Positions 1 to 10,038 of a stretch of 64,000 bases of DNA are shown here, in pieces. The stretch lies in contig NZ_JAMJXC010000004.1 in NCBI RefSeq assembly GCF_023571765.1, positions 366,137-430,136 on the forward strand, written 5' to 3'. The notes beneath the pieces are model-generated. The model was not told the DNA's origin. It ran no database searches and saw nothing but the letters and a program-made list of their open reading frames with translations. The stretch comes from Xanthobacter aminoxidans (GTDB lineage: Bacteria; Pseudomonadota; Alphaproteobacteria; Rhizobiales; Xanthobacteraceae). The translations under genes and the position numbers were made by a program. The number at the start of each line of letters is the position of its first letter. The stretch's first letter is position 1.

Positions 1-2961
1 CGCCGCGAGCGCAGCCGCGCCAGGCGCTCCCAGCCGGACCAGAGCATCAGCACCGCCGTCGAGCCGGCGGAACACCCGGCCCCCGAGGCCGGGGAGACGC
101 TTGCCGCCAATGGGTTTGAAGTCGCTGAAGACGTGGCGCCCGCGCAGGACGCCGTGACCGAAGCCGCCGCCGAGGCCGTGTCGGCTCCGTCCGAGCACCA
201 TGCCGAGCCGATGAGCGCGCTGGTCGCCCCCGCCGAGGCCGCAGAAGCCGCTGCCGCCGTGGTCGAGGCTGCCATGGACGCGCCGCTGGGCACCCCCCTC
301 CCCGCCCCGCAGGAGCAGGCGGCGGATGACGAGGAGGCCCTGCGTCGCCGCGAGGCCGCCGAGGGCGAGAGCGATCCCGCGCCGATCCTCGAAGGCGAAG
401 CGGTGATCCGCGAGGAGGTCGCCTTTACCTCCGCGCCGGGTGAGGACGAGGCGCCCCAGTCGGAGACCGACGAGGACGACGACGCCGAAGAGGACGAAGA
501 CGAGGACGAGGACGAAGAGGACTCGGACGAGGCTTCGGAAGAGAAGGCCCCTGAGGAGTCCGCGCGCGAGGAGCGCTCCGACGACGAGGAGCAGCCCCGT
601 TCCCGCCGCCATCGCGGCCGCCGGCATGATCGCAAGCGCGACAAGGACGAAGACGAGGACGAGGACGACAGCGACGTCGACCAGATCGACGAGGAAGAGG
701 AAATCGAGCACCTCGGCGCCGACGAGGACGCCCTCGAAGAGGTACCGGAGCGCGCGCCGCAGCGCCGCGCCCGCAGCTACAAGATCCAGGAAGTCATCCG
801 TCGCCGTCAGGTGATGCTGGTGCAGGTGGTCAAGGAAGAGCGCGGCAACAAGGGCGCGGCCCTCACCACCTACCTCTCCCTCGCCGGCCGCTATTCCGTG
901 CTGATGCCGAACACCGCCCGTGGCGGCGGCATCTCCCGCAAGATCACCAATGCCGTTGACCGGAAGCGCCTGAAGGAAGTCGTGCAGGATCTGGAGGTGC
1001 CGGAAGGGATGGGCATCATCCTGCGCACCGCAGGCGCCAACCGCACCAAGACCGAGATCAAGCGAGACTTCGAATATCTCCTGCGGCTGTGGGAGACGGT
1101 GCGGGAGATGACGCTCTCCTCCACCGCACCGAGCCTCGTCTACGAGGAAGGCTCGCTCATCAAGCGCGCCATCCGCGACCTCTACAACAAGGACATCGAC
1201 GACATTCACGTCGCCGGCGAGGAGGGTTTCCGCGAGGCCCGCGACTTCATGCGCATGCTCATGCCGAGCCATGCGAAGTCGGTGATGCCCTATCGCGAGC
1301 CGCAGCCCATCTTCGCCCGCTATGGGGTGGAGCAGCAGCTCGATGCCATGTTCTCCCCCGTGGTGCAGCTGAAGAGCGGCGGCTACATCGTCATCAATCC
1401 CACCGAGGCGCTCGTCTCCATCGACGTGAACTCGGGCCGGGCGACCCGCGAGCACCATATCGAGGACACCGCCCTCAAGACGAACCTCGAAGCTTCCGAG
1501 GAAATCGCCCGCCAGCTGCGCCTGCGCGACCTTGCCGGCCTCATCGTGATCGATTTCATCGACATGGAGGAGAAGCGCAACAACCGGTCGGTGGAGCGCA
1601 AGCTCAAGGATTGCCTCAAGAACGACCGCGCCCGCATCCAGATCGGCCGCATCTCGCACTTCGGCCTGCTGGAGATGTCGCGCCAGCGCATCCGTACCGG
1701 CGTGCTGGAAAGCTCCATCGAGGTGTGCCCGCACTGCGGCGGCACCGGGCACGTGCGCTCGGCGGCCTCCGTCTCGCTCCAGCTGCTGCGCGCGCTGGAA
1801 GAGCAGCTGCTGCGCTCGCAGACCCACAATCTCGTCGCCCGCACCCGCACCGAGGTGGCGCTCTACGTTCTGAACCAGAAGCGCGCTCATCTGCGCGAGC
1901 TGGAGGAGCGCTTCAGCGTCACCCTCTCCGTCGCGGCGGACGAGAGCGTCACCGGTCACCAGCCCTTCATCATCGAGAAGGGTGATCTGGCCGCCCCCGC
2001 GCCCGCCGCCCCGCGGCCGAGCACCGTGGTGCAGCCCGACTCCATCCTGCCCGACGAGGATTTCGTCGAGGAGGACGAGGAGGAGATCGTCGAGGAAGCC
2101 GAGATTGAAGCCGAGGCTGAGGCCGAGGCGTCCGAAGGCAATGGCGAGCGCTCCGACGAAGCCGGCCGCAAGCGCCGTCGCCGTCGCCGCCGGCGGCGGG
2201 GCGATCGCGAGGAAGGCCGCGAGAGCGCCGAGGGAGCCGAGGGCGAGGAGGAGGATGACACCTCCGCCGAAGGTGCCGAGGCTCAGGATCATGCCGCCGA
2301 TGGCGCGCGCGACGACAGCGCCCGCGAAGATGACGAGCGTGACGACGAGGAGCGGGGCGAGGACGACCGCGCCGATGGCGAGCGTTCCGACGACGAGAAC
2401 GGCGACCGCCGTCGCCGTCGCCGCGGTCGCCGGGGCGGACGCCGCAACCGCCGCGAGCGCGATGATGACGCTCCGGGAAGCGCTGACGGCGAGAGCGATG
2501 GCTCCGACGAGACCGACGACGAGCAGCCGGTGGCTGCAGAGTCTGAGGTCGCGGCAGCCCCCGTCACCGCGTCCACCTTTGCCGAAGCCCCCGCAGAAGC
2601 CCGGGCCGAGCCTGTCGCCGAAGTCCCCGCCACGCCGGCCCCTGCGCCCGAGCCGGTGGCGGAGAGCGCCGAGGCGGCGCCCCGCCGTCGTCGCTCCACC
2701 ATTCGCGAGAAGGCGCCGGTGATCCTGTCCGAGGGCGGCATCGCCACCCCGGCCGCGCCCGTTGCAGCGGAAGCCCCTTCTGAGCCGGCCGTCGAGCCTG
2801 CTCCTGAGGCGGCAGCTTCTGAGGCTGCGGCGCCCGAGGCGGAAGCGCCCGCTGCCGAGCCGGCCCCGGCGCCCGAGACGCCCGCCGCGCCGGCCGAAGA
2901 GACCGCGCCCCCCGCCAAGCCCCGCTCGGGCTGGTGGCAGCGCAAGCTGTTCGGCGGCTGA
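1..2961 (+). CDS. rne: Ribonuclease E (5' end outside window)
   Basis: Endoribonuclease that starts most mRNA decay and rRNA processing and scaffolds the degradosome. The frame is open from base 1, so the start and the first part of the S1 domain lie upstream. The visible part begins inside the long acidic insert that alphaproteobacterial RNase E carries in its S1 domain (Asp/Glu-rich to about base 750). It continues with the catalytic core: DNase I-like metal-site Asp in VSIDVNSG (about 1422) and in IVIDFIDMEE (about 1550), then the zinc-link CPHCGGTGH (about 1726-1752). The C-terminal third is disordered, with Arg-rich blocks (about 2170-2220 and 2400-2450) typical of RNA-binding and partner-binding microdomains, and then an Ala/Pro/Glu tail. 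A strong terminator follows. No sign of damage. Confidence 0.97.
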   Translation, partial: RRERSRARRSQPDQSISTAVEPAEHPAPEAGETLAANGFEVAEDVAPAQDAVTEAAAEAVSAPSEHHAEPMSALVAPAEAAEAAAAVVEAAMDAPLGTPLPAPQEQAADDEEALRRREAAEGESDPAPILEGEAVIREEVAFTSAPGEDEAPQSETDEDDDAEEDEDEDEDEEDSDEASEEKAPEESAREERSDDEEQPRSRRHRGRRHDRKRDKDEDEDEDDSDVDQIDEEEEIEHLGADEDALEEVPERAPQRRARSYKIQEVIRRRQVMLVQVVKEERGNKGAALTTYLSLAGRYSVLMPNTARGGGISRKITNAVDRKRLKEVVQDLEVPEGMGIILRTAGANRTKTEIKRDFEYLLRLWETVREMTLSSTAPSLVYEEGSLIKRAIRDLYNKDIDDIHVAGEEGFREARDFMRMLMPSHAKSVMPYREPQPIFARYGVEQQLDAMFSPVVQLKSGGYIVINPTEALVSIDVNSGRATREHHIEDTALKTNLEASEEIARQLRLRDLAGLIVIDFIDMEEKRNNRSVERKLKDCLKNDRARIQIGRISHFGLLEMSRQRIRTGVLESSIEVCPHCGGTGHVRSAASVSLQLLRALEEQLLRSQTHNLVARTRTEVALYVLNQKRAHLRELEERFSVTLSVAADESVTGHQPFIIEKGDLAAPAPAAPRPSTVVQPDSILPDEDFVEEDEEEIVEEAEIEAEAEAEASEGNGERSDEAGRKRRRRRRRRRGDREEGRESAEGAEGEEEDDTSAEGAEAQDHAADGARDDSAREDDERDDEERGEDDRADGERSDDENGDRRRRRRGRRGGRRNRRERDDDAPGSADGESDGSDETDDEQPVAAESEVAAAPVTASTFAEAPAEARAEPVAEVPATPAPAPEPVAESAEAAPRRRRSTIREKAPVILSEGGIATPAAPVAAEAPSEPAVEPAPEAAASEAAAPEAEAPAAEPAPAPETPAAPAEETAPPAKPRSGWWQRKLFGG

Positions 2962-2992
2962 CGGCCATCCGGCCTGACTTGTCCTGAATGTG

Positions 2993-3018
2993 AAAGGGCC
3001 TCCTCCGGGAGGCCCTTT
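2993..3018 (+). terminator. Rho-independent terminator of rne
   Basis: Perfect 11-bp stem (AAAGGGCCTCC / GGAGGCCCTTT) with a 4-nt loop, ending in TTTT, 31 bases after the rne stop codon. Confidence 0.9.
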
Positions 3019-3022
3019 TCAT

Positions 3023-3389
3023 GTCGGGTGTCCGGTTCGGAGGGAGCCTTGCGTCCCTCAGCACCCTTCCGTCGCGAAGAGGCCACGTTTCGCCCCCATA
3101 GCGGTGGCCGTGCGAGTCCATGAGGGCGGACGCGGTGGGGGTCCGATGCAGACCCCTTTACCGTGACGGAGCGTCAAGGTCTGAGCGGGTGTGGTGAGCG
3201 GTTGCCTTGGGACTTCGCGTTTCCCAATGTAGTCGCTTCGCATCGACGCCAAGTCGGGTTATGGCAAGTCGCGCTCAGGCAGATCGCGGCCATGACGGGG
3301 TTGGCTGTCGTTGGTGGTCGGCGCGGACAGCGTGCGGTCAGTGCCCGGCTTAGGGCGTCCCTCGGGTTGCGGCGGGAGGAAGCTGCGAG
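3023..3389. other. Intergenic region rne-mrcA, no gene seen
   Basis: About 370 bases between the rne terminator and PBP1A. Open frames here lack homology-like composition. It presumably holds the mrcA promoter, but no clear -35/-10 pair was recognised. In many Rhizobiales an AmiC-type amidase gene sits between rne and mrcA; it is not here. Confidence 0.5.
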
Positions 3390-5813
3390 ATGCGGGTGAT
3401 TTTGAGGTTCCTGGGTTTCCTGTTCGCGCTCGCGACGCTGGTGCTGCTGGCAGGCGCGGCGGGAGCAACCTATCTGGTCTGGAAATACTCCCAGGACCTG
3501 CCCGACTACTCCCAGTTGCAGAATTACGAGCCGCCCGTCATGACGCGCGTCCATGCGGCGGACGGCGCGCTGGTGGCGGAGTATGCCAAGCAGCGGCGCC
3601 TCTATATTCCCATCCAGTCCGTGCCGCGCCTCGTGATCGAGGCGTTCCTCTCGGCCGAGGACAAGAATTTTTATGAGCACGGCGGCATCGATCCCACCGG
3701 CATCTTCCGTGCGGCCCTGACCGCCGCGCAGAATTACGGCAAGAACGTCCGCGCCCAGGGCGCCTCCACCATCACCCAGCAGGTGGCCAAGAACTTCCTG
3801 CTCACCAACGAGCGCAGCCTCGACCGCAAGATCAAGGAGGCCCTCCTCGCCCTGCGCATCGAGCGGGCCTATTCCAAGGACCGCATCCTCGAGCTGTACC
3901 TGAACGAGATCTATCTCGGCATGGGCGCCTACGGCATCGCCGCGGCGGCGCTGGTCTATTTCGACAAGTCCGTGGACGAGCTGAACGTGCAGGAGGCGGC
4001 CTATCTCGCCGCTTTGCCGAAGGCGCCGTCCAACTACAACCCCTTCCGCGAGCGCAGCCGCGCCACCGACCGCCGCAACTGGGTGATCGATCGCATGGTG
4101 GAGAACGGCTTCGTCTCCCCGCAGGAGGGCGAGGCGGCCAAGAAGGCGCCGCTGGAGGTCACGCCCCGTGCCACGGGCGCGCAGATCTTCGCCGCGGAAT
4201 ATTACGCGGAAGAGGTGCGTCGGCAGATCTATGAGCGCTACGGCGAGCGCAAGCTCTACGAAGGCGGCCTCTCCGTGCGCACGCCGCTCGACCCCAAGCT
4301 GCAGGTGCTGGCGAAGAAGACCCTCACCGACGGCATGGTGCGCTATGACGAGGAGCGTGGCTGGCGCAAGCCCGTTACCCACATCGAGCTCGTGCCCGGC
4401 GACGACTGGGGCGTGAAGTTGGGCGAAATCAGGGAATGGACAGACATTCCCTGGCGCCTCGCTATCGTGCTCGACGTGAGCAAGGACAATGCCCGCATTG
4501 GTCTCCAGCCGTCGCGCACCAAGTCCGGCCAGCGCTCCATCGAGCGCGAGGTGGGCCTGATCCCGGCCGAGGGCGCCAAGTGGACGCGCAAGCCCATCAG
4601 CCAGGTGCTGAAGCCCGGAGACGTGGTCTATGTGGAGCCGCTCGGCGGCGCCGGTGGACAGTGGCGCCTGCGCCAGCCGCCCGGCGTCGAGGGCGCCATG
4701 GTGGTGATGGAGCCCACCACCGGCCGCGTGCTGGCCCTTTCCGGTGGCTTCTCCTACGACGAGAGCCAGTTCAACCGCGCCACCCAGGCCATGCGGCAGC
4801 CGGGCTCCTCGTTCAAGCCCATCGTCTACTCGGCTGCCCTGGACAACGGCTACACGCCGTCGACCATCGTCATCGACGCCCCGTTCGAGCTTGAGCAGCA
4901 GGGCCAGGAAACCTGGCGGCCGGAGAACTACTCCAAGAAATATTACGGCCCGCAGACGCTGCGCTTCGGCCTTGAGCAGTCGCGCAACGTGATGACGGTG
5001 CGCCTCGCCAACGACGTGGGCATGCCCATCATCTCCGAATACGCCAAGCGCTTCGGCATCTATGACGACATGCCGCCCTACCTCGCCATGGCGCTCGGCT
5101 CCGGCGAGACCACGCTGATGCGCATGACCGGTGCCTACGCCATGATCGCCAACGGCGGCCGCAAGGTGACGCCGTCGCTGATCGACCGCATCCAGGACCG
5201 CTATGGCCACACCATCTATCGCCACGACGAGCGCGAGTGCCGCGGCTGCGAGGCGACCAAGTGGGAGAACCAGCCCGAGCCGTCGCTGATCGACCGGCGC
5301 CCGGTGGTGCTCGATCCCATGACCGCCTACCAGATCACCTCCATGATGGAGGGCGTGGTGCAGCGCGGCACGGGCACGGCGCTCAAGGAACTGGGCAAGC
5401 CCATCGCCGGCAAGACCGGCACGACCAACGACGAGAAGGACGCCTGGTTCATCGGCTTCACGCCGGAAATCGTGGTCGGCATCTATCTCGGCTACGACAA
5501 GCCCAGGCCCATGGGCAAGGGCTCCACCGGCGGCCTCCTCTCCGCGCCCATCGCGCGCGACTTCATGAAGGTGGCCATCGCCGATCGTCCGGCCATTCCG
5601 TTCCGGGTACCTGCCGGCATCAAGCTGGTCCGCATCGACCGCAAGAGCGGACAGCGCACCAGCACGGGCGACGGCAATGCCATCCTCGAAGCCTTCAAGC
5701 CGGGCACCGCCCCGCCGGACGGCTATTCGGTGGCTGGCTATGCCGGCACCGACGGGTCCAATCCCGAGCCCGTCACCCCGGTGGCCCGAAGCGGCACGGG
5801 CGGCCTCTACTGA
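3390..5813 (+). CDS. mrcA: Penicillin-binding protein 1A (class A PBP)
   Basis: Bifunctional peptidoglycan synthase, 807 aa, close to the usual family length. An N-terminal signal anchor (about residues 5-32) is followed by a GT51 glycosyltransferase domain with EDKNFYEHGG (catalytic Glu), GASTITQQVAKNF and the ILELYLNEIYLG helix. A central OB-like insertion comes next, then the transpeptidase with SxxK in QPGSSFKP (about residue 473), SRN (about 531) and KTGTT (about 674). The ATG is preceded by GGGAGGA at 3374-3380, which supports this start. It makes glycan strands and 4-3 crosslinks in the periplasm. The gene follows rne and precedes a c-di-GMP gene rather than prfB directly. Confidence 0.96.
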   Translation: MRVILRFLGFLFALATLVLLAGAAGATYLVWKYSQDLPDYSQLQNYEPPVMTRVHAADGALVAEYAKQRRLYIPIQSVPRLVIEAFLSAEDKNFYEHGGIDPTGIFRAALTAAQNYGKNVRAQGASTITQQVAKNFLLTNERSLDRKIKEALLALRIERAYSKDRILELYLNEIYLGMGAYGIAAAALVYFDKSVDELNVQEAAYLAALPKAPSNYNPFRERSRATDRRNWVIDRMVENGFVSPQEGEAAKKAPLEVTPRATGAQIFAAEYYAEEVRRQIYERYGERKLYEGGLSVRTPLDPKLQVLAKKTLTDGMVRYDEERGWRKPVTHIELVPGDDWGVKLGEIREWTDIPWRLAIVLDVSKDNARIGLQPSRTKSGQRSIEREVGLIPAEGAKWTRKPISQVLKPGDVVYVEPLGGAGGQWRLRQPPGVEGAMVVMEPTTGRVLALSGGFSYDESQFNRATQAMRQPGSSFKPIVYSAALDNGYTPSTIVIDAPFELEQQGQETWRPENYSKKYYGPQTLRFGLEQSRNVMTVRLANDVGMPIISEYAKRFGIYDDMPPYLAMALGSGETTLMRMTGAYAMIANGGRKVTPSLIDRIQDRYGHTIYRHDERECRGCEATKWENQPEPSLIDRRPVVLDPMTAYQITSMMEGVVQRGTGTALKELGKPIAGKTGTTNDEKDAWFIGFTPEIVVGIYLGYDKPRPMGKGSTGGLLSAPIARDFMKVAIADRPAIPFRVPAGIKLVRIDRKSGQRTSTGDGNAILEAFKPGTAPPDGYSVAGYAGTDGSNPEPVTPVARSGTGGLY

Positions 5814-6172
5814 GGCTCGTGTCCTGCTCCCGATGCTCTGCTGCCCCCTCCTTCGCGGCGGCAGCGGAGCCATAGGCCGACGCTTGAGCGTGGCCGTGCG
5901 TCAGTATGCTGCAACGCCGGCGATGACGGTCCTGCGGGCACGCGCCTGCAAGGATTCTCGGCGGATACGGTGCCATCGCGACCGCGTCCCGGGACGCCGC
6001 TGCGAGCCCGGATTTTGACGCAGATTAACCTCATTCTTGTACCGTTCCTGTACAAGCGCCCAGAGATAGGTAAGCTAGTCACGCATGCCACTGGGTAAGC
6101 TGAAGATGTTGCGGGCGGACGGCCCGATGGCGTCCTCTTGACGCTTGGGGCCCACGGCCGGGAGCTTCAGCC
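5814..6172. other. Intergenic region, no gene seen
   Basis: About 360 bases between mrcA and the PAS/GGDEF/EAL gene. No convincing coding frame, RNA or terminator was found. A less GC-rich patch near 6015-6075 (AACCTCATTCTTGTACCG) is the likeliest promoter area for the downstream gene. Confidence 0.4.
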
Positions 6173-8665
6173 ATGGACGGGAAAATGGCGGATCGCCCAG
6201 CAGCTGCCCGCGCCCAAGGCCGCGAGGCCGTTGTCTTCTTCGACACGAACAACCTCGTCACCTTCATCAACACGGCGGCCGAACGCCTGTGGGGATTGAG
6301 TCCGGCCGAGGCGATCGGGCGCGACGTTGGCGAACTCATCCCCGGCGCAAGCGAGGAACGCGGGGGGGAACTTCCCCTCTCCATCGTGCGTAACGATGGC
6401 TCGCTCCTGGAGGGCGTCGTCTCCGTCACCCGCGCCCAGCACAAGCGCGAAACCTATTACATCGCCTTCGTGCGCCCCGCGCTGAGCCCCGTGGCGCCGC
6501 AGATGAGCCTCGGAATCCTGGCCGCGGTCGCCGAAAAGACCGACCGGGGCGTCCTCGTCGCCGACGCGCACGGCAAGGTGATCTACGCCAACTCCGCGTT
6601 CCATGACATGCTGGACGCCGGTATTGAAGGGCCGACCGGCCTCACCCTGGCCGAGCTGTTCTGCGGACGGCTCGGAAACGGCGGCTTCGCCGAACACATC
6701 AAAGACGCCATGGAACGGCGCATCTCCCTTGCGGAGGATGTCTCGCTCAAGGGCAAATCCGGAATGGAGGTCTGGGTGTCGGCAAACGTCACTCCGGTCA
6801 TGGACCGCCAGACGGGCGAGCTGGAGCAGGTGGTCGCCGTCATCGCCGACATCACCCACACCCGGCTCGTGGAAGACCTGCAGCGCCAGGTGCTCGGCGC
6901 GCTGGCCGCCGATGCGCCCATGGCCGACATCATGGACATCCTGTGCCGCAAGGTGCAGGGCCTCGCGCCCGACGCGCTCTGCTCCATCCTCGGCGTCACC
7001 GCGGACGAGCGCCTCACCGTGCTCGCCGCCCCGAGCCTTCCAGCGGAGTTTTCCGCTGCGGTGGAGGGGGTCGCCATCGGCCCCAAGAGCGGCAGCTGCG
7101 GCACGGCCGCCTTCCGCGGGGTGCCGGTGCTGGTGGAGGATATCGCCACCAGTCCCCTCTGGGAGGACTTCCAGGACCTGCCCATCCCGCCCGGCATCAC
7201 CGGCTGCTGGTCTATCCCGGTAAAGCTGCGTGGCGGCAAGGTGGCGGCCACCTTCGCCTTCTATTTCAAGACCGCGCGCGGCCCCACGCCGTGGCTTGAG
7301 AACGTCGTCGCCGCCTGCTCCGATCTCTGCGCGCTGGCACTGGAGCGCTTCGAGGCCAAGAAGCGCATCGAGATGCTGGCCAACGTGGACACGCTGACCG
7401 GCCTCGCCAACCGGCGCCAGCTCCATGCGATCCTTGAGGAATTGCTGGTGGAGGCCCGCACGCTGGAGCAGCCGCTCGCCGTGCTCTACCTCGACATCGA
7501 CCACTTCAAGGATGTGAACGAGACGCTCGGCCATTCCACCGGCGACGAACTCCTGGTGGAGGTGTCGCGCCGGCTCAAGGCGCAGCTTCGCACCGGCGAC
7601 GTGGTCGGACGGACCGGCGGCGACGAGTTCCTCATCATCGTGCACGACTGCACCGCGGAGGAGGCGGCCCGCATCGCCCGGCGGCTGCTGGAATATGTGG
7701 CGGCGCCCATCACCGCGCAGGCGCTCCACCTCACCATGTCCGCGTCGGTCGGCATCGCGCTCTTTCCCGAGCACGGAGCCGATGCGGAAACACTGCTCAA
7801 GCACGCTGATACCGCCGTGCATGAGGCCAAGCGCAAGGGGCGCGGCAAGTTCCATTTCTTCACCGAGGAACTGAACCGGCGGGTGCTGGACCGGCTCGTG
7901 CTTTCGGTGGCGCTGCGCGAGGCGATCCAGAACCGCGCCCTGCGCCTTGTCTACCAGCCGCAGGTGCTGCTTGCGTCCGGCGCGCTCCATGGCGTCGAGG
8001 CCCTCTCGCGCTGGACGGATCCGATCTACGGCGATGTCCCCGCCACCCGCTTCATTCCGCTCGCCGAAGAATACGGCCTCATCGAGAGCATCGACGAATG
8101 GGCGGTGGAAACCGCCTGCCAGCGCATCGCCGCCTGGCGCGCGGAGGGCGTGGACGTCCCGCACGTCTCGGTGAACCTCTCGCCGCTCAGCTTTCGCGGC
8201 GGCGATATCGTCGGCTTCATCTCCGGGGCGCTGCGCGAGTACGACCTGAAGCCGTCGGACCTCAGGGTCGAGATCACCGAGCGGGTGATGATGGACCAGC
8301 ACCCGAACTCCTTCGCCACCGCGCGGGCCATCGAGGCGCTCGGCGTGCGCATCGCCATGGACGATTTCGGCACCGGCTATTCCAGCCTCAGCGCCCTCTC
8401 GCGCCTCCCCATCGCCGAGCTGAAGATCGACCGCTCCTTCATGCTCTCCATCGAGCAGGACCAGAATGCCCAGGCGCTGGCCACGGCGGTGATCCGCATC
8501 GGCCACAGCCTCGGCATGACGGTGGTGGCGGAGGGCGTGGAGACTCAGGCGCAGGCCGATCTCCTGCGATTCCTCGGTTGCCACGCGGCGCAGGGCTTCC
8601 TTTTCGCCCGTCCCATCGAAGCCGCGGACGTCGGCACTTGGCTCGCCGCGCAGCGAGCCCGGTGA
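6173..8665 (+). CDS. DosP-like PAS-PAS-GAF-GGDEF-EAL c-di-GMP enzyme
   Basis: Predicted c-di-GMP signalling enzyme, 830 aa. Domains: PAS-A (about 15-105), PAS-B (about 115-225), GAF (about 240-395, with GSCGTAAFRG), GGDEF (about 400-560) and EAL (about 575-825). The GGDEF signature is intact (TGGDEF, about 482-486) and the EAL signature too (VEALSRW, about 609; also DDFGTGYSS and KIDRSF), so both cyclase and phosphodiesterase activity are possible. Order and sequence resemble E. coli DosP, a heme-based O2-sensing phosphodiesterase. However, the PAS-A segment that carries the DosP heme ligands is about 17 residues shorter here and has neither the His nor the Met, so O2 sensing through PAS-A is unlikely. 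No membrane segments; cytoplasmic. It sits between mrcA and prfB, which are usually adjacent. Confidence 0.93.
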   Translation: MDGKMADRPAAARAQGREAVVFFDTNNLVTFINTAAERLWGLSPAEAIGRDVGELIPGASEERGGELPLSIVRNDGSLLEGVVSVTRAQHKRETYYIAFVRPALSPVAPQMSLGILAAVAEKTDRGVLVADAHGKVIYANSAFHDMLDAGIEGPTGLTLAELFCGRLGNGGFAEHIKDAMERRISLAEDVSLKGKSGMEVWVSANVTPVMDRQTGELEQVVAVIADITHTRLVEDLQRQVLGALAADAPMADIMDILCRKVQGLAPDALCSILGVTADERLTVLAAPSLPAEFSAAVEGVAIGPKSGSCGTAAFRGVPVLVEDIATSPLWEDFQDLPIPPGITGCWSIPVKLRGGKVAATFAFYFKTARGPTPWLENVVAACSDLCALALERFEAKKRIEMLANVDTLTGLANRRQLHAILEELLVEARTLEQPLAVLYLDIDHFKDVNETLGHSTGDELLVEVSRRLKAQLRTGDVVGRTGGDEFLIIVHDCTAEEAARIARRLLEYVAAPITAQALHLTMSASVGIALFPEHGADAETLLKHADTAVHEAKRKGRGKFHFFTEELNRRVLDRLVLSVALREAIQNRALRLVYQPQVLLASGALHGVEALSRWTDPIYGDVPATRFIPLAEEYGLIESIDEWAVETACQRIAAWRAEGVDVPHVSVNLSPLSFRGGDIVGFISGALREYDLKPSDLRVEITERVMMDQHPNSFATARAIEALGVRIAMDDFGTGYSSLSALSRLPIAELKIDRSFMLSIEQDQNAQALATAVIRIGHSLGMTVVAEGVETQAQADLLRFLGCHAAQGFLFARPIEAADVGTWLAAQRAR

Positions 8666-8764
8666 GCCATTTCTCCGCCTGATCCCCTTCCCCGCCGGCC
8701 CGGCGTTTACACTCGCGCGCCCCGCCGCTATTTTCCGCGGCCCTCAGCCGGAGAAAGATGAGCC

Positions 8765-9895
8765 ATGCGCGCGGAACTCGCCGCAAAAGTCGACGAGATC
8801 AAAGCCTCCCTCGACCTGTTGCGGTCCCACCTCGACGTGGACCGCTCGCGCCGGCGCCTGGCCGAACTCAACGCCATCGTTGAAGATCCCAAGCTCTGGG
8901 ACGATCCCGAGCGGGCGCAGAAGCTGATGCAGGAGCGCACCAGCCTGGAGGACGGTCTCGGCGCCATCGACCGGGTGGAGCGCGACCTTGCCGACAATAT
9001 CGAGCTGATCGATCTCGGCGAGTCGGAAGGCGACGAGGGCGTGATCTCCGAGGCCGCAGCATCCCTCGACGGGCTGAAGGCGGAACTCGCGCGGCGCGAG
9101 CTGGAGGCCCTTCTGTCGGGCGAAGCCGATTCCAACGACAGCTATCTCGAAGTCCATGCCGGTGCTGGCGGCACCGACAGCCAGGACTGGGCGGAGATGC
9201 TCCTGCGCATGTACCGCCGCTGGTGCGAACGCCACGGCTTCAAGGTGGAGCTGATGGACGAGAGCCAGGGCGAGCAGGCCGGGCTGAAGTCCGCCACCAT
9301 CCAGGTGAAGGGCCACAATGCCTATGGCTGGCTGAAGACCGAGGCCGGCGTCCACCGCCTGGTGCGCATCTCGCCCTTCGATTCCAACGCGCGGCGGCAG
9401 ACCTCTTTCGCCTCGGTGGACGTCTATCCCGTGGTGGACGACCGCATCGTGGTGGACATCAAGGAAGCCGACGTGCGGGTGGACACCATGCGCTCCGGCG
9501 GCGCCGGCGGCCAGCATGTGAACAAGACGGAATCGGCGGTGCGCCTCACCCATATCCCCACCGGCATCGCCGTGGTGAGCGAGGGCGACCGCTCCCAGCA
9601 CAAGAATCGCGCCACGGCCTGGAACATGCTCCGCGCCAAGCTCTACGACCTCGAGCTGAAGAAGCGCGAGGCGGAGGCCATGGCCGAGCAGGCGGCCAAG
9701 ACAGACATCGGCTGGGGCCACCAGATCCGCTCCTACGTGCTCCAGCCCTATCAGCTGGTGAAGGATCTGCGCACCGGCGTCACCTCCGGCACGCCGCAGG
9801 AGGTGCTGGACGGCGATCTCGATCCCTTCATGCAGGCCGCCCTCGCCCAGCGCGCCTATGGCGGCGGGCCGGAGAGCGTCGACGACGTGGACTGA
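8765..9895 (+). CDS. prfB: Peptide chain release factor 2
   Basis: Class I release factor that reads UAA and UGA. 376 aa in one continuous frame. The recognition motif SPF lies in [12 protein letters not shown] and the catalytic GGQ in [11 protein letters not shown] (about residue 249). The N-terminus aligns along its length with E. coli RF2, including the stretch LRSHLDVD where E. coli has its in-frame UGA frameshift site. Here the codons are ctc gac gtg with no UGA, so the classic autoregulatory +1 frameshift is absent. ATG start at 8765; the upstream AGCCGGAGAAAGATG supplies a GGAGAAAG ribosome-binding site. Confidence 0.96.
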   Translation: MRAELAAKVDEIKASLDLLRSHLDVDRSRRRLAELNAIVEDPKLWDDPERAQKLMQERTSLEDGLGAIDRVERDLADNIELIDLGESEGDEGVISEAAASLDGLKAELARRELEALLSGEADSNDSYLEVHAGAGGTDSQDWAEMLLRMYRRWCERHGFKVELMDESQGEQAGLKSATIQVKGHNAYGWLKTEAGVHRLVRISPFDSNARRQTSFASVDVYPVVDDRIVVDIKEADVRVDTMRSGGAGGQHVNKTESAVRLTHIPTGIAVVSEGDRSQHKNRATAWNMLRAKLYDLELKKREAEAMAEQAAKTDIGWGHQIRSYVLQPYQLVKDLRTGVTSGTPQEVLDGDLDPFMQAALAQRAYGGGPESVDDVD

Positions 9896-9965
9896 TCCCC
9901 GGGGAAATCAGTCCGGCCACCGGCCATTCCGCCCTCCGACGGGTAATGTCGGAGACGCGACAATT

Positions 9966-9994
9966 GGGGCGGCCTGAGCAGCGGCCCCGTTTTT
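9966..9994 (+). terminator. Probable terminator after prfB
   Basis: GGGGC / GCCCC outer stem with an imperfect inner stem, followed by GTTTTT, about 70 bases after the prfB stop. The interrupted stem makes this moderate. Confidence 0.55.
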
Positions 9995-10038
9995 GCTTCA
10001 GCTTTCCCGCCCCGTCCGGGCCTGGGAAAGCTGTTGTG

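Noticed and set aside
460..760. Asp/Glu-rich repeats in rne taken as a separate repeat element
   Set aside because: It is the normal acidic insert of alphaproteobacterial RNase E.
3174..5873. Very long open frame on the - strand opposite mrcA, and similar frames opposite nrdJ and others
   Set aside because: They are shadows of high-GC genes: composition is His/Arg/Gly/Ala-rich without known motifs, while the opposite strand codes well-conserved proteins.
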